The notes under the pieces are model-generated. The model saw only the letters and a program-made list of their open reading frames with translations. It was not told the DNA's origin and ran no database searches. Shown here one piece after another: positions 17,526 through 25,790 of a DNA stretch of 64,000 nt. The first letter of the stretch is position 1. Each line of letters begins with the position of its first letter. The stretch is from CAVVAL01 sp963742725. GTDB taxonomy: Bacteria; Actinomycetota; Actinomycetes; Mycobacteriales; Cryptosporangiaceae. The DNA is taken from NCBI GenBank assembly GCA_963742725.1, contig CAVUMX010000003.1, positions 620,001-684,000 on the forward strand, given 5' to 3'. A program made the translations under genes and the position numbers.

Positions 17526-18955
17526 TGGCTCCGGACGGGCTGCTCATCGGGGGCGAGTGGCGTGCGGGCGAGACCGGCGCCGAACTCGACGTGTACGACC
17601 CGTCCACCGAGGAGGTCATCGCGCGGGTGGCGGACGGGACGGTCGCCGACGCGGTCGCCGCTGTCGACGCCGCCGCGAAGGCCGGTCCCGGCTGGGCGGC
17701 GACGGCGCCGCGCGAGCGGTCCGAGATCCTGCGCCGGGCGTTCACGCTCATGACCGAGCGGGCCTGCCCGCTCGCCGAGCTGATCGTCACCGAGAACGGC
17801 AAGGCGTTGCGGGACGCCCAGAGCGAGGTCGCCTACGCGGCGGAGTTCTTCCGCTGGTACGCGGAGGAGGCCGTCCGCGCGGAGGGTTCGCTGGCGACCG
17901 CGCCGTCCGGAGCCAACCGGATCCTGGTCCTGCACCAGCCCGTCGGGGTGTGCGTCCTGGTCACGCCGTGGAACTTCCCGGCGGCGATGGCGACCCGCAA
18001 GATCGCGCCGGCGCTCGCGGCGGGCTGCACGGTGGTGCTCAAGCCGTCCAGCGACACCCCGCTGACCGCGCTGGCGATCGGCGCGATCCTCACCGAGGCG
18101 GGCGTACCGCCGGGCGTGGTGAACGTGCTGCCGGCGAGCGAGTCCGGTCCGGTGGTATCGGCGATGCTGCACGACCCGCGCGTCCGGAAGCTGTCGTTCA
18201 CCGGCAGCACCGAGGTCGGCCGGGTGCTGCTGCGCAAGGCGGCGTACCGGGTGGTCAACACGTCGATGGAGTTGGGCGGCAACGCGCCGTTCCTCGTGCT
18301 CGCCGACGCCGACCTCGACGCGGCCGTGGCCGGCGCGATGGTCGCGAAGATGCGCAACGGCGGCGAGGCGTGCACGGCCGCCAACCGCTTCTACGTGCAC
18401 GGCAGCGTCGCCGGGGAGTTCTCCCGCCGCCTGTCCGAGGCGATGGGCCGGCTTGTCGTCGGCCCGGGCCGCGATCCGGCGACGGACCTCGGCCCGCTCG
18501 TGAACGAACGCGCCGTGAGCAAGGTGGACGCCCTGGTCAGCGGTGCCGTCTACGCGGGCGCGAAAGTGCTGACCGGCGCGCGCCGGCCCGCCGGCCGCGG
18601 CTGGTACTACGCGCCGACCGTGCTCTCGGAGGTGCCCGCCGACGCGGCGATCCTGCGCGAGGAGATCTTCGGCCCGGTCGCGCCGATCGTCACCGTCGAC
18701 GACGAGGACGAGGCCATCGCGCTCGCCAACGACACCGAGTACGGCCTGGTGTCCTACGTGTACACCCGGGACCTCGCGCGCGGGCTGCGCGTCAGCGAAG
18801 CCCTCGAAGCCGGCATGGTCGGCCTCAACCGCGGCGTCGTCAGCGACCCGGCGGCGCCGTTCGGCGGCGTGAAGCAGAGCGGCGTCGGGCGCGAAGGCGG
18901 CCACGACGGACTCCTCGACTACCTCGAACCGAAGTACGTGGCAGTGGACTGGTGA
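17525..18955 (+). CDS. Aldehyde dehydrogenase (succinate-semialdehyde dehydrogenase-like)
   Basis: 476 residues from ATG 17525. 'VTPWNFPAAMATRKIAPALA', 'FTGSTEVGR', the general-base Glu in 'MELGGNAPF' (about 249) and the nucleophile Cys in 'GEACTAANR' (about 282) are intact, with 'EIFGPVAPI' later. NAD(P)-linked oxidation of an aldehyde, perhaps the semialdehyde made by the beta-hydroxyacid dehydrogenase of the same operon. Last gene of the operon, converging on the Mo-hydroxylase genes 82 bases away. Confidence 0.93.
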   Translation: MAPDGLLIGGEWRAGETGAELDVYDPSTEEVIARVADGTVADAVAAVDAAAKAGPGWAATAPRERSEILRRAFTLMTERACPLAELIVTENGKALRDAQSEVAYAAEFFRWYAEEAVRAEGSLATAPSGANRILVLHQPVGVCVLVTPWNFPAAMATRKIAPALAAGCTVVLKPSSDTPLTALAIGAILTEAGVPPGVVNVLPASESGPVVSAMLHDPRVRKLSFTGSTEVGRVLLRKAAYRVVNTSMELGGNAPFLVLADADLDAAVAGAMVAKMRNGGEACTAANRFYVHGSVAGEFSRRLSEAMGRLVVGPGRDPATDLGPLVNERAVSKVDALVSGAVYAGAKVLTGARRPAGRGWYYAPTVLSEVPADAAILREEIFGPVAPIVTVDDEDEAIALANDTEYGLVSYVYTRDLARGLRVSEALEAGMVGLNRGVVSDPAAPFGGVKQSGVGREGGHDGLLDYLEPKYVAVDW

Positions 18956-19037
18956 GACCCCCGCGCGCTGGGTGAACTGTGCCCCCGGTGTGCGGTGCCG
19001 GCGGCTGATCGGCCGTGACTGATGGGAGCGCGGCCGG

Positions 19038-21243
19038 TCAGTCCCGGGTCTGTTGTAGCGCCGCTATGACCCGGTCGGTGGTGATCGGGAGGTCCCGGAT
19101 CCGGACGGAGAGCGCGTCGGCGACGGCGTTCGCGATGGCGGCGGCCGTCGGGCCCTGTGCCGCCTCGCCGGCGCCGACAGACGGTTGGTCCGGACGGTCC
19201 AGCAGCGCGACGTCCACGCGCGGTACCTCGCTGAACCGCAGGATCGGGTAGGACTCCCAGTCCGCGCTGGTGACCCGGCGGCGGTCGAAGCGGACGCGCT
19301 CCTTGACCGTCCAGCTGGTGGACTGGACGGCGCCGCCTTCGAGCTGGTTGCGGGCACCGTCCGGGTTGACGACGAGGCCCAGGTCGGCGGCGACGGCGAG
19401 ACGGCGTACCCGGATCTCGTGGACGGCCTCGACCTCGGCGACGACCGCGCAGTAGGCACCGTGGTCCTTGTACCGCGCCAGCCCGATGCCGTAGCCGGTG
19501 CCGTCGCTCCTGGTGCGGTCGACCATCCCGGCGGCGGTGGTGAGCACGTCGCGGGCGCGCGGGTCCGTGAGGTGTTTTAGCCGGTAGCTGAGCGGATCGT
19601 CGCCGGCGGCCAGGGCCAGTTCGTCCATGAACGACTCGATGGCGAACACGTTCGCGAACGCGCCGAGCGAGCGCAACGCCGACGAGCGGAGCGGCGCCGA
19701 CAGGACCCGGTGGGCGCTGATTCGTCGCTGGTTGAACGCGTAGATCGGGACGGCGTTGCGCGCGGTGCCAGCCCCCCGGGCCGGTGGGGGATCGACCGGC
19801 GGCGGCAGCACGTGCGGCCGGGCCAGATGCGCGGCGGCCAGCAGGCCCGGGCTGCCCGCGTACCCGGGGCGTGCGGTGTGGCCCTGGCTCCAGACGTCGT
19901 ACTCCCAGCTCACGACGCCGCCGTCGGCGTCGACCGTCGCCGCGACGTCGATCGCCATGGCGCTGCCGAACGGCGACCAGGTCAGCTCGTCGCGCCGGCT
20001 CCACCGCACGCGGACCGGACGGCCCGGTACCGCGCGTGCCAGCAGGACGGCGTCGAACGCGGCATCGTCGGCGCCGTTGTGGCCGTAGCAGCCGGCGCCT
20101 TCCGCGTGCTGGACGCGCACCTGGCCGGGGTCGAGGTCGAGCGCCCGCGCGATGGCGGCCCGCAGGTCGTGGATGCCCTGGCTGTGCGTCCAGACCGTGA
20201 GGTGGTCGCCGTCCCAACGGGCGATACCGCAGCTCGGCGCGATCGACGCGTGGGCAAGAAACGGCCGGCTGTAGCTGGCCGCGTGCCGCCCCGCCCCACC
20301 GGGCATGGCCGCTTTGGCCGTCCCGTCGGCCGACTCCGTCGCGCTGGGCGCGGCCGCTTTGGCCGCCTCGGCACTTCCGTCGGGCGCGGCCGTCGCGCCG
20401 GGCGCGGGGGCCGCCTCCGCCGTCGGGCTGGGCGCGGGCTTTGGCGCCGTTGAGTCGGCGATCGTCGTTGACTCGGCCGGGGCGGCGCGGAGGTAGGCCG
20501 GCAGGTCGTCCTCGTCGGGGAGGGTGTCGCGCTCGTGCCAGCGGGCATGTTTCGCCAGCTCGTCGGCCGCGAGGTCGGCGGCTTCCTCGTTCGTCGCGAT
20601 GACGCCGAGGAAGCTGCCGTCGCGGACGACCGTGACGCCAGGCAAGCTCGGGAGGTCGATGCCGTCCAGAGTCGCGGCGGGGGAGGGCGGCCGGACCACG
20701 CGGCCGTGCAGTTGCCCGGGCAGCACCAGATCGTGCAGGTACCGGGGGCGGCCCGCGATCTTGTCGGGGAGGTCGAGCCGGGGCGCACTGGTGCCGACGA
20801 TCCGCAGCTCGCCGACGGCCTTGGGACGGGCCGTGCCGGTGGCGACGCGGTCCAGATCGACCCGCACGGCCAGTTCGCCGTAGGAGGTGGTGCGGCGCCC
20901 GTCGCTGATCCGTCCGGCCCGGACGGTGACCGCGTCGGCGTCGAGCCCCAGCGCGACGGCCTCGGCCACGAACAGCGCGCGGACCTCGGCGCACGCTCGG
21001 CGGACCGCCGCGCCCGACCGGGCGACCGACATGCTGCCCGCCGTCAGTCCTTCGTCCGGACCATCCGTGCAGGCCGGCGGCATACGGACCTGGTCGAGGT
21101 CCACGTCGAGCTCGTCGGCGGCGATCTGCGCGAGCGCGCGTGACGATGCCCTGGCCCAGCTCCACCTTGCCGACGCGAACGGTGATGGTCCCGTCCGCCG
21201 CGACCCCGACCCGCCGCGACAGCAACTCCCCGTCCCCGGTCAC
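19038..21243 (-). pseudogene. Molybdopterin hydroxylase large subunit (isoquinoline 1-oxidoreductase beta/CoxL-like), frameshifted
   Basis: Starts at GTG 21243, overlapping the small-subunit stop (GTGA). The first part reads 'VTGDGELLSRRVGVAADG ... VGKVELGQGIVT' up to about 21140. The rest, in another frame, runs from 'LAQIAADELDVDLDQV' to the stop at 19038 with typical blocks 'GELRIVGTSAPRLDLPDK', 'SIAPSCGIARW', 'SVGAGEAAQGPTAAAIANAV' (active-site Glu). One extra base in the GCGCGAGCGCGCG run at 21128-21140 accounts for the break. It would join molybdopterin to the iron-sulfur small subunit to hydroxylate an N-heterocycle or aldehyde. A 70-residue Ala/Pro/Thr insertion (about 20280-20500) is unusual. 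Everything else is intact, so a read error is possible. Confidence 0.82.
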
Positions 21244-21806
21244 GGGTCGGCCCCGGCCCCGGACGCCGCCCCGGACGCTGCCCCGGCGTCTGTAGCGGCG
21301 CCGGCGCCCGCGGCTCCGGTTCCGGCGGCTCCGGTTCCGGCGGCGCGGGGGACGGCGGCGCCGAGGACGGCGGCGCGGAGGACGGCGGCGACCATGCGGC
21401 GTTGCGCACCGCACCGGCAGAGGTGCCGGTCGAGGGCGGTGACGACGTCGTCCTCGTCCGGATGGGGGTTTTCGGCGAGAAGGGCGGCCGCAGTGACCAG
21501 GATGCCGGAGACGCAGTAGCCGCACTGGGCGGCCTGCTCGTCGAGGAACGCCTGCTGGAGGGCGTGGCCGTCGAGCCCTTCGACGGTGGTCACGTCCTTG
21601 CCGGCGGCCGACCAGAGCGGGACGTCGCAGGCCGGCGCAGGACGGCCGTCCAGGAGGACGAAGCACGCGCCGCACAGGCCGAGCCCGCATCCGAACCGGC
21701 TGCCGACGAGACCGAGCTGATCGCGGAGGACGTGCAGCAGCGTGGTGTCGGCGGCCCCGCTCACGTCGCGCCGGACCCCGTTCACCGTGACCTCGAACGT
21801 CGGCAT
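21240..21806 (-). CDS. [2Fe-2S] small subunit of a molybdenum hydroxylase
   Basis: 188 residues from ATG 21806. The plant-type ferredoxin cluster 'CGLGLCGACFVLLDGRPAPAC' (20 residues are shown by their cysteines: C-x4-C-x2-C-x11-C) and the second cluster 'CGYC ... CRCGAQ' are both present, as in isoquinoline 1-oxidoreductase alpha or CoxS. A C-terminal tail of about 45 residues is Ala/Gly/Thr-rich with DNA repeats and is absent from usual 150-residue homologues. It passes electrons from the molybdenum site onward. A perfect operator copy overlaps its predicted -10, tying it to the LacI regulon. Confidence 0.9.
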   Translation of the reverse strand: MPTFEVTVNGVRRDVSGAADTTLLHVLRDQLGLVGSRFGCGLGLCGACFVLLDGRPAPACDVPLWSAAGKDVTTVEGLDGHALQQAFLDEQAAQCGYCVSGILVTAAALLAENPHPDEDDVVTALDRHLCRCGAQRRMVAAVLRAAVLGAAVPRAAGTGAAGTGAAGAGAATDAGAASGAASGAGADP

Positions 21807-21825
21807 CGCACCCGCCCCGTATCGT

Positions 21826-21862
21826 TGCAATCGATTGCACAGGGCTCGCCGTCTGATGTCAA
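21826..21862 (-). promoter_or_regulatory. Promoter and LacI-type operator of the Mo-hydroxylase operon
   Basis: On the minus strand, TTGACA (21862-21857) is followed after 17 bases by TGCAAT (21839-21834). The palindrome TGCAATCGATTGCA (21826-21839) covers that -10, so bound repressor would block polymerase. Confidence 0.78.
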
Positions 21863-21881
21863 TCCGTCCCGCGCGGATTTC

Positions 21882-21918
21882 GGGTGGGATCGCGGAGCCA
21901 GACTGCACGATCCCACCC
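21882..21918. repeat. Hairpin GGGTGGGATCG / CGATCCCACCC
   Basis: Perfect 11-bp arms (21882-21892, 21908-21918) around 15 bases, between divergent genes, so it ends no annotated transcript. The same arm sequence, one base longer, forms the terminator at 58162-58188. Confidence 0.6.
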
Positions 21919-21957
21919 CAGGTTCGGGGGCCACCGCTCACGGCGTGCCGGTCAGGT

Positions 21958-22046
21958 GCGCCGATCGGTCGACGCCTGGTGGCACCGTCCGCGGGCTGCC
22001 GGTCGGGTGAGGCGGGCGCGCCGATCGGTCGACGCCTGGTGGCACC
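21958..22046. repeat. 29-bp exact direct repeat, 60-bp period
   Basis: Bases 21958-21986 and 22018-22046 are identical (starting GCGCCGATCGGTCGACGCC), with partial similarity between the copies. The 360-base divergent gap 21807-22166 that holds it has no convincing gene; it holds the operator, a hairpin and this duplication. Confidence 0.75.
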
Positions 22047-22166
22047 TCGATCGAGATCCCGCCGCCGACGCGCCAGGCATTGCCGCCGACCGTGCAGTCC
22101 GCCGCTGATCCGGCCTGCCACGGCGTCGCGCTGTCCCACGATGGAGTTCCCGCCGGCAGATGAGGG

Positions 22167-23318
22167 ATGGCGACCGTGGCCGACGACCAGGCTCCGACCA
22201 GTGGAAACGCCGACGCACAGGACCAACCGCGCTCGCCGTGGCGACGGCGCCCCGCGTCGCCCGCGGCACCGCCGCCCTGGGCGTCCACACCGGAACCGCC
22301 CACCCTCTCGCCGCCCGGCACCCACGCCACGCCCGATGCACCTGGACACCACGCCACGCCCGAGGTCGCCGGGCAGCTCGCCGCGCCCGAACCGTCGGCG
22401 AGCGATGGCGCGCCCGAGGCACCAGGGGAATACGAGCCGCCGCCGCGTTACGGCGCGACCGAGCAGCCCCGGCTTTACGGCTCGCCGGAGGCGCCGCGGG
22501 CCTACGGCGCGCCGGAGGTGCCCTGGGGTTACGGCGCGCCGGAGTCGGAGGGAACGCCGCGTTACGGGGCGTCCGAGCTGGCCGGGCCTTACGGCGCGCC
22601 GGAGGCGTCGTTGGGCTACGAGGCGCCGGAGGGGGCGGGGCGGTACAGGCCGGTTGAGTACGTGCCCGCGTCGGTGCCTGGGGTGTACGTGCCCGCTGGG
22701 CGCCGGTCGCAGCGTCGGCCGGGGCGGGTGAGGGCGGTCGTCGGTTGCGTCGTCGTGGCGGGGGTCGCGGCCGCGGTGGGGATTCCGGTGTTCCTGACGC
22801 AGCGGGACGACGCGCCCGACACGACGTTCGTGGCCACGACGCCCGAGCCGGTCTGGACGGAGCCGCCTCCGCCCACCCCGGACTACACCAAGGAACCGAC
22901 ACCGGAACCGGCGCTCAGCGTCGACTACAGCGGCGTGGTGGACAATCCGGACTCCGCCGACATGGCCCGCAGCCTGAGCGTCTACTTCGACGGCGTCGAC
23001 AACAAGGACTTCTCACAGGCGTACGCCGCGTACACCCCGGAGTGGCAGGCGCGCGTCCCGTTCAGCCAGTGGGCGGAAGGGGTGAGCACGACGGACCACT
23101 CCAACATCTCGCTGGTCTCGATCTCCTACGCCGCCGACGCCACGCCCACCGTCGAGGTGCTGTTCCGGAGCACACAGGCCGCGGACAAGGGCCCACGCCC
23201 CGGCGAGACCTGCACCGACTGGTCGATCGCGTACACGCTGGAACGGCGTGGCAGCGGCGCCGCACCGTTCCTGATCGCCGGCGGCAAGAAGTCCGGCTTC
23301 GGCTCGCAGCCCTGCTGA
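22167..23318 (+). CDS. Membrane-anchored protein with a Pro/Tyr-repeat cytoplasmic half
   Basis: 383 residues from ATG 22167. Residues 1-175 are Pro/Ala/Glu-rich, with about seven repeats of the type 'xYGAPExPxx' (residues 90-160). One membrane helix lies near 190-212 ('RAVVGCVVVAGVAAAVGIPVF'). A Thr/Pro stalk and an extracellular domain of about 130 residues ('NKDFSQAYAAYTPEWQ ... FSQWAEGVSTTDHSNI') end the protein. The outer domain resembles NTF2-like or DUF4878-type folds seen after such anchors in actinobacteria. I do not know its role. A 14-bp tandem array follows. Confidence 0.8.
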   Translation: MATVADDQAPTSGNADAQDQPRSPWRRRPASPAAPPPWASTPEPPTLSPPGTHATPDAPGHHATPEVAGQLAAPEPSASDGAPEAPGEYEPPPRYGATEQPRLYGSPEAPRAYGAPEVPWGYGAPESEGTPRYGASELAGPYGAPEASLGYEAPEGAGRYRPVEYVPASVPGVYVPAGRRSQRRPGRVRAVVGCVVVAGVAAAVGIPVFLTQRDDAPDTTFVATTPEPVWTEPPPPTPDYTKEPTPEPALSVDYSGVVDNPDSADMARSLSVYFDGVDNKDFSQAYAAYTPEWQARVPFSQWAEGVSTTDHSNISLVSISYAADATPTVEVLFRSTQAADKGPRPGETCTDWSIAYTLERRGSGAAPFLIAGGKKSGFGSQPC

Positions 23319-23378
23319 CCAGCCGGCCAACAACCCGGCGGGCCAGGCAGGCCGGCAAGGCGAACGGCCCGGCCGGGC

Positions 23379-23430
23379 GGGCCACGTCAGCCGGGCCACG
23401 TCAGCCGGGCCACGTCAGCCGGGCCACGTC
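23379..23430. repeat. 14-bp tandem repeat array 1 (GGGCCACGTCAGCC)
   Basis: Nearly four head-to-tail copies of GGGCCACGTCAGCC in the gap between two convergent genes, immediately before a second array with the same period. Confidence 0.85.
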
Positions 23431-23435
23431 GGGCC

Positions 23436-23554
23436 GGGCAAGGCGGGTCGGGCAAGGCGGGTCGGGCAAGGCGGGTCGGGCAAGGCGGGTCGGGCAAGGC
23501 GGGTCGGGCAAGGCGGGTCGGGCAAGGCGGGTCGGGCAAGGCGGGTCGGGCAAG
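23436..23554. repeat. 14-bp tandem repeat array 2 (GGGCAAGGCGGGTC), 8.5 copies
   Basis: Eight perfect copies of GGGCAAGGCGGGTC (23436-23547) plus half a copy, ending seven bases before the stop of the leftward 119-aa gene. Identical copies imply recent expansion; the array should vary between strains. The gap 23319-23560 holds only these arrays. Confidence 0.92.
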
Positions 23555-23560
23555 CAGGGT

Positions 23561-23920
23561 TCAGCCGGCGAAGGTGGCCGTCACCGCTGCCGCGAGCGCG
23601 GCCACCGGTGCGGCGGCGACGCCGGCCAGTTCGAACGCCTGGGTGATGGCGCGCAGCAGGTAGGTCACGTAGGTGCGGTCGCGCTCGGCGCTGGCCGCCT
23701 GCACTTCGAGAGAGTTGAGCTGCGACGTCACGGTGTTCGGGTCGGCGAAGGACGTCCGGTGCTCAGCCAGGAGCGCCCGCACCTGGCCGAGCAGGTCCGC
23801 GATCTGTCCGGCGCCGACGTGCACGGTGTTGTTGGTGCCGACCGCGCTGTTCGTGACCGTCACATCTCCGTCGCCCGTGTTGTTGATCCCGTTGTTGACG
23901 CTGCCCTGCTCGCCGCTCAT
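23561..23920 (-). CDS. Small protein with an N-terminal Asn/Gly motif and C-terminal hydrophobic segment
   Basis: 119 residues from ATG 23920, overlapping the upstream gene's stop (ATGA). Residues 8-34 form the motif 'VNNGINNTGDGDVTVTNSAVG', closely matching the C-terminus of the upstream protein. A helical part follows ('GQIADLLGQVRALLAEHRTSF'), then an Ala/Val-rich end (95-119) that could insert in a membrane. I do not recognise the family. The shared motif and coupling suggest the two proteins touch through it, as with adjacent bacterial amyloid-signalling pairs; this is inference. Confidence 0.78.
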   Translation of the reverse strand: MSGEQGSVNNGINNTGDGDVTVTNSAVGTNNTVHVGAGQIADLLGQVRALLAEHRTSFADPNTVTSQLNSLEVQAASAERDRTYVTYLLRAITQAFELAGVAAAPVAALAAAVTATFAG

Positions 23921-25611
23921 GTGCCGGTCCTTCCGGTTCGCTTGGTCCCGCTGCCGATGGCGCTGTCGGTGACACTGACCGTCCCGGAGCCGGTGTTGTT
24001 GATCCCGTTGTTGATGATGTTGCCGTTGAGGACGACCCGCGAACTCTCCTGGTAGTCGGAGGTGTCGACGTCGTGCTCCGCGAGGAAGTCGTCGAGGTCC
24101 GCGAGGATGCGTCGCTCGACGAGCTTGACGAACTTGAAGACGTCGCGGAGCTGGAAGTAGTTGTCGGCCAGCTCGGTCGTGGCGAGTTCGCGGACGCTCA
24201 ACCTAGCACCGGCATCGAGCGACGGCGCCGCGGCCTGCGCGGGCTGCCCGTGCGCGACCGGGTTGTCCGCCATGGCGGCGCGAAGAGCGTCGAAACCGGC
24301 GAGCGCCAGCCGTGCCGGCGCCAGCAGCACGTCGCCGCCGAGCTGCCGGACGCCGGTCCAGAGGGCACGTGCCATCGCGGCCCCGCCGACCCCGTCGATC
24401 TCGTCGATGACCTGGTACGCGGACCGGGTCGGGGTGAGCGCGTGGGTCGACAGCTCCAGGTAGAGCATGCCGCCCTGCACGGAGGCGTGGAGGTAGATCG
24501 TGGCGACGATCTCGCCGTCCCAGGAGCTGACCTGGCAGGCGAGTGCGTGCCGCGCCGGACCTTCGGGGTTGGTGATCACGTCGGCCCGCCGGGCGCGGGT
24601 GATCTGGTTCTCGGGGAACAGGTACGGGTACCGGCCCGAGACGAAGACGTGCTCGCTGACCTGGAATCCGGTGAGCCGCTGCGACGGTTCGGGGTTCACC
24701 CGGAAGCCTTCGAGCCGGGCACGCAGGTGATCCAGCAGCTGGACGGCGGTGAACGGCGTGGGGAACAGCTCGACCTGCCGGCTCATCTCGGGTCCCGAGC
24801 CGTCCTTGGGCATCAGCCGCTGTACGAAGGACCACGTGGTCAGCTCGGCGCCCGCGCCGAGGTAGGGCCTGAAGCCCGCGTACCGGCTCACCTGCGAGTA
24901 CTGCTGTTCCCCGATCTGGCGCAGCCGGTAGGTGAGCTTGTCGTTCCAGGTGATGTCGCCCGCCGCGATCGCGTCCAGCGACAGCTGCCGGACGATGCTG
25001 GACCCGATGGAGATCCCGGCCAGCACCATCATCGCGACCACGACGACGGGGCCGATCGCGAAGGCCGCCGGCGTCTCCGTCACGAGGGTGACGGCCGAGG
25101 TCACCAGCAGCGGCGCGAGCAGCAGCGGGACGAGGATGGAGAGGACGATGCCGCCGACGAACAGCAGCGCGGCCCGGACCATCCACTCGCGCCACGCGGC
25201 CATCGACCCGCCGGAGCGGAACAGCCGGACGCCGCCGGCGATCAGCGTCGCCCACGCGCTGAGGAGGAACACGGTGATCACCAGCGAGGCCACCGTCATG
25301 AACTGGATCGGCGCGGTGAGCATGAGGATCCCGCCGAATCCGGTGAACGACGCGTCCCTGATCACGTCGTGACGCCAGGAGCGCCGGCAGTGGTACAGGA
25401 CGGGCACGATGTCGAACCCGTAGGACGGGGCCACGGTGCGGCGTGGGCGGTCGTGGACGCCGGTCAGCGCGGCACGCCGGAAGTGGGAGTCGACATAGGC
25501 GGCGACCGAGAGATGTCGCGTGGCGGCGGAGCGCCAGGATTCCCGCTGCGGTTGCGTCGGGCCGGGTAAGGGGTCGGGGACGTGGGTCTGTAGTTGGGCC
25601 GGCTCAGCCAT
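23917..25611 (-). CDS. Multi-pass membrane protein with a C-terminal Asn/Gly motif
   Basis: 564 residues from ATG 25611. A soluble N-terminus of about 90 residues precedes four hydrophobic segments (roughly residues 100-235: 'IQFMTVASLVITVFLLSAWA', 'ALLFVGGIVLSILVPLLLAP', 'AIGPVVVVAMMVLAGISIG'). A large cytoplasmic-looking region follows ('GAELTTWSFVQRLMPKD', 'ARHALACQVSSWDGEIVATI'), ending in 'NIINNGINNTGSGTVSVTDS' (about 530-550), the motif repeated at the start of the next protein. The conserved core resembles proteins found only as hypotheticals. The membrane part plus terminal motif would suit an effector recruited by a motif-bearing partner; unproven. Confidence 0.75.
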   Translation of the reverse strand: MAEPAQLQTHVPDPLPGPTQPQRESWRSAATRHLSVAAYVDSHFRRAALTGVHDRPRRTVAPSYGFDIVPVLYHCRRSWRHDVIRDASFTGFGGILMLTAPIQFMTVASLVITVFLLSAWATLIAGGVRLFRSGGSMAAWREWMVRAALLFVGGIVLSILVPLLLAPLLVTSAVTLVTETPAAFAIGPVVVVAMMVLAGISIGSSIVRQLSLDAIAAGDITWNDKLTYRLRQIGEQQYSQVSRYAGFRPYLGAGAELTTWSFVQRLMPKDGSGPEMSRQVELFPTPFTAVQLLDHLRARLEGFRVNPEPSQRLTGFQVSEHVFVSGRYPYLFPENQITRARRADVITNPEGPARHALACQVSSWDGEIVATIYLHASVQGGMLYLELSTHALTPTRSAYQVIDEIDGVGGAAMARALWTGVRQLGGDVLLAPARLALAGFDALRAAMADNPVAHGQPAQAAAPSLDAGARLSVRELATTELADNYFQLRDVFKFVKLVERRILADLDDFLAEHDVDTSDYQESSRVVLNGNIINNGINNTGSGTVSVTDSAIGSGTKRTGRTGT

Positions 25612-25790
25612 GGCTCGTGGGGTCCTCTCGGCGCGGATCGCGGGCGCGATCCCATCGTCGATCGCGGCCGGTGGGCGACGGGGCCGTCTGTCCCTAGAGC
25701 CCACCGGACAGCACCGGAAGGAGGGACGCCGATCCGCGCGCGGTGGAGAGCGGGTCAGCCCATTGGCGCGGCCATCTAGCATGTCGGACC

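Noticed and set aside
17078..18904. 608-codon leftward frame over the aldehyde dehydrogenase
   Set aside because: His/Arg/Gly-rich antisense shadow of a clear dehydrogenase in a high-GC genome.
21407..22166. Possible Pro/Arg-rich genes in the divergent gap before the repeat-rich membrane protein
   Set aside because: No start with ribosome site and no hydrophobic or domain pattern; only the operator, hairpin and repeats are convincing.
23379..23554. CRISPR array
   Set aside because: The 14-bp units abut with no spacers and there are no cas genes; these are simple tandem repeats.
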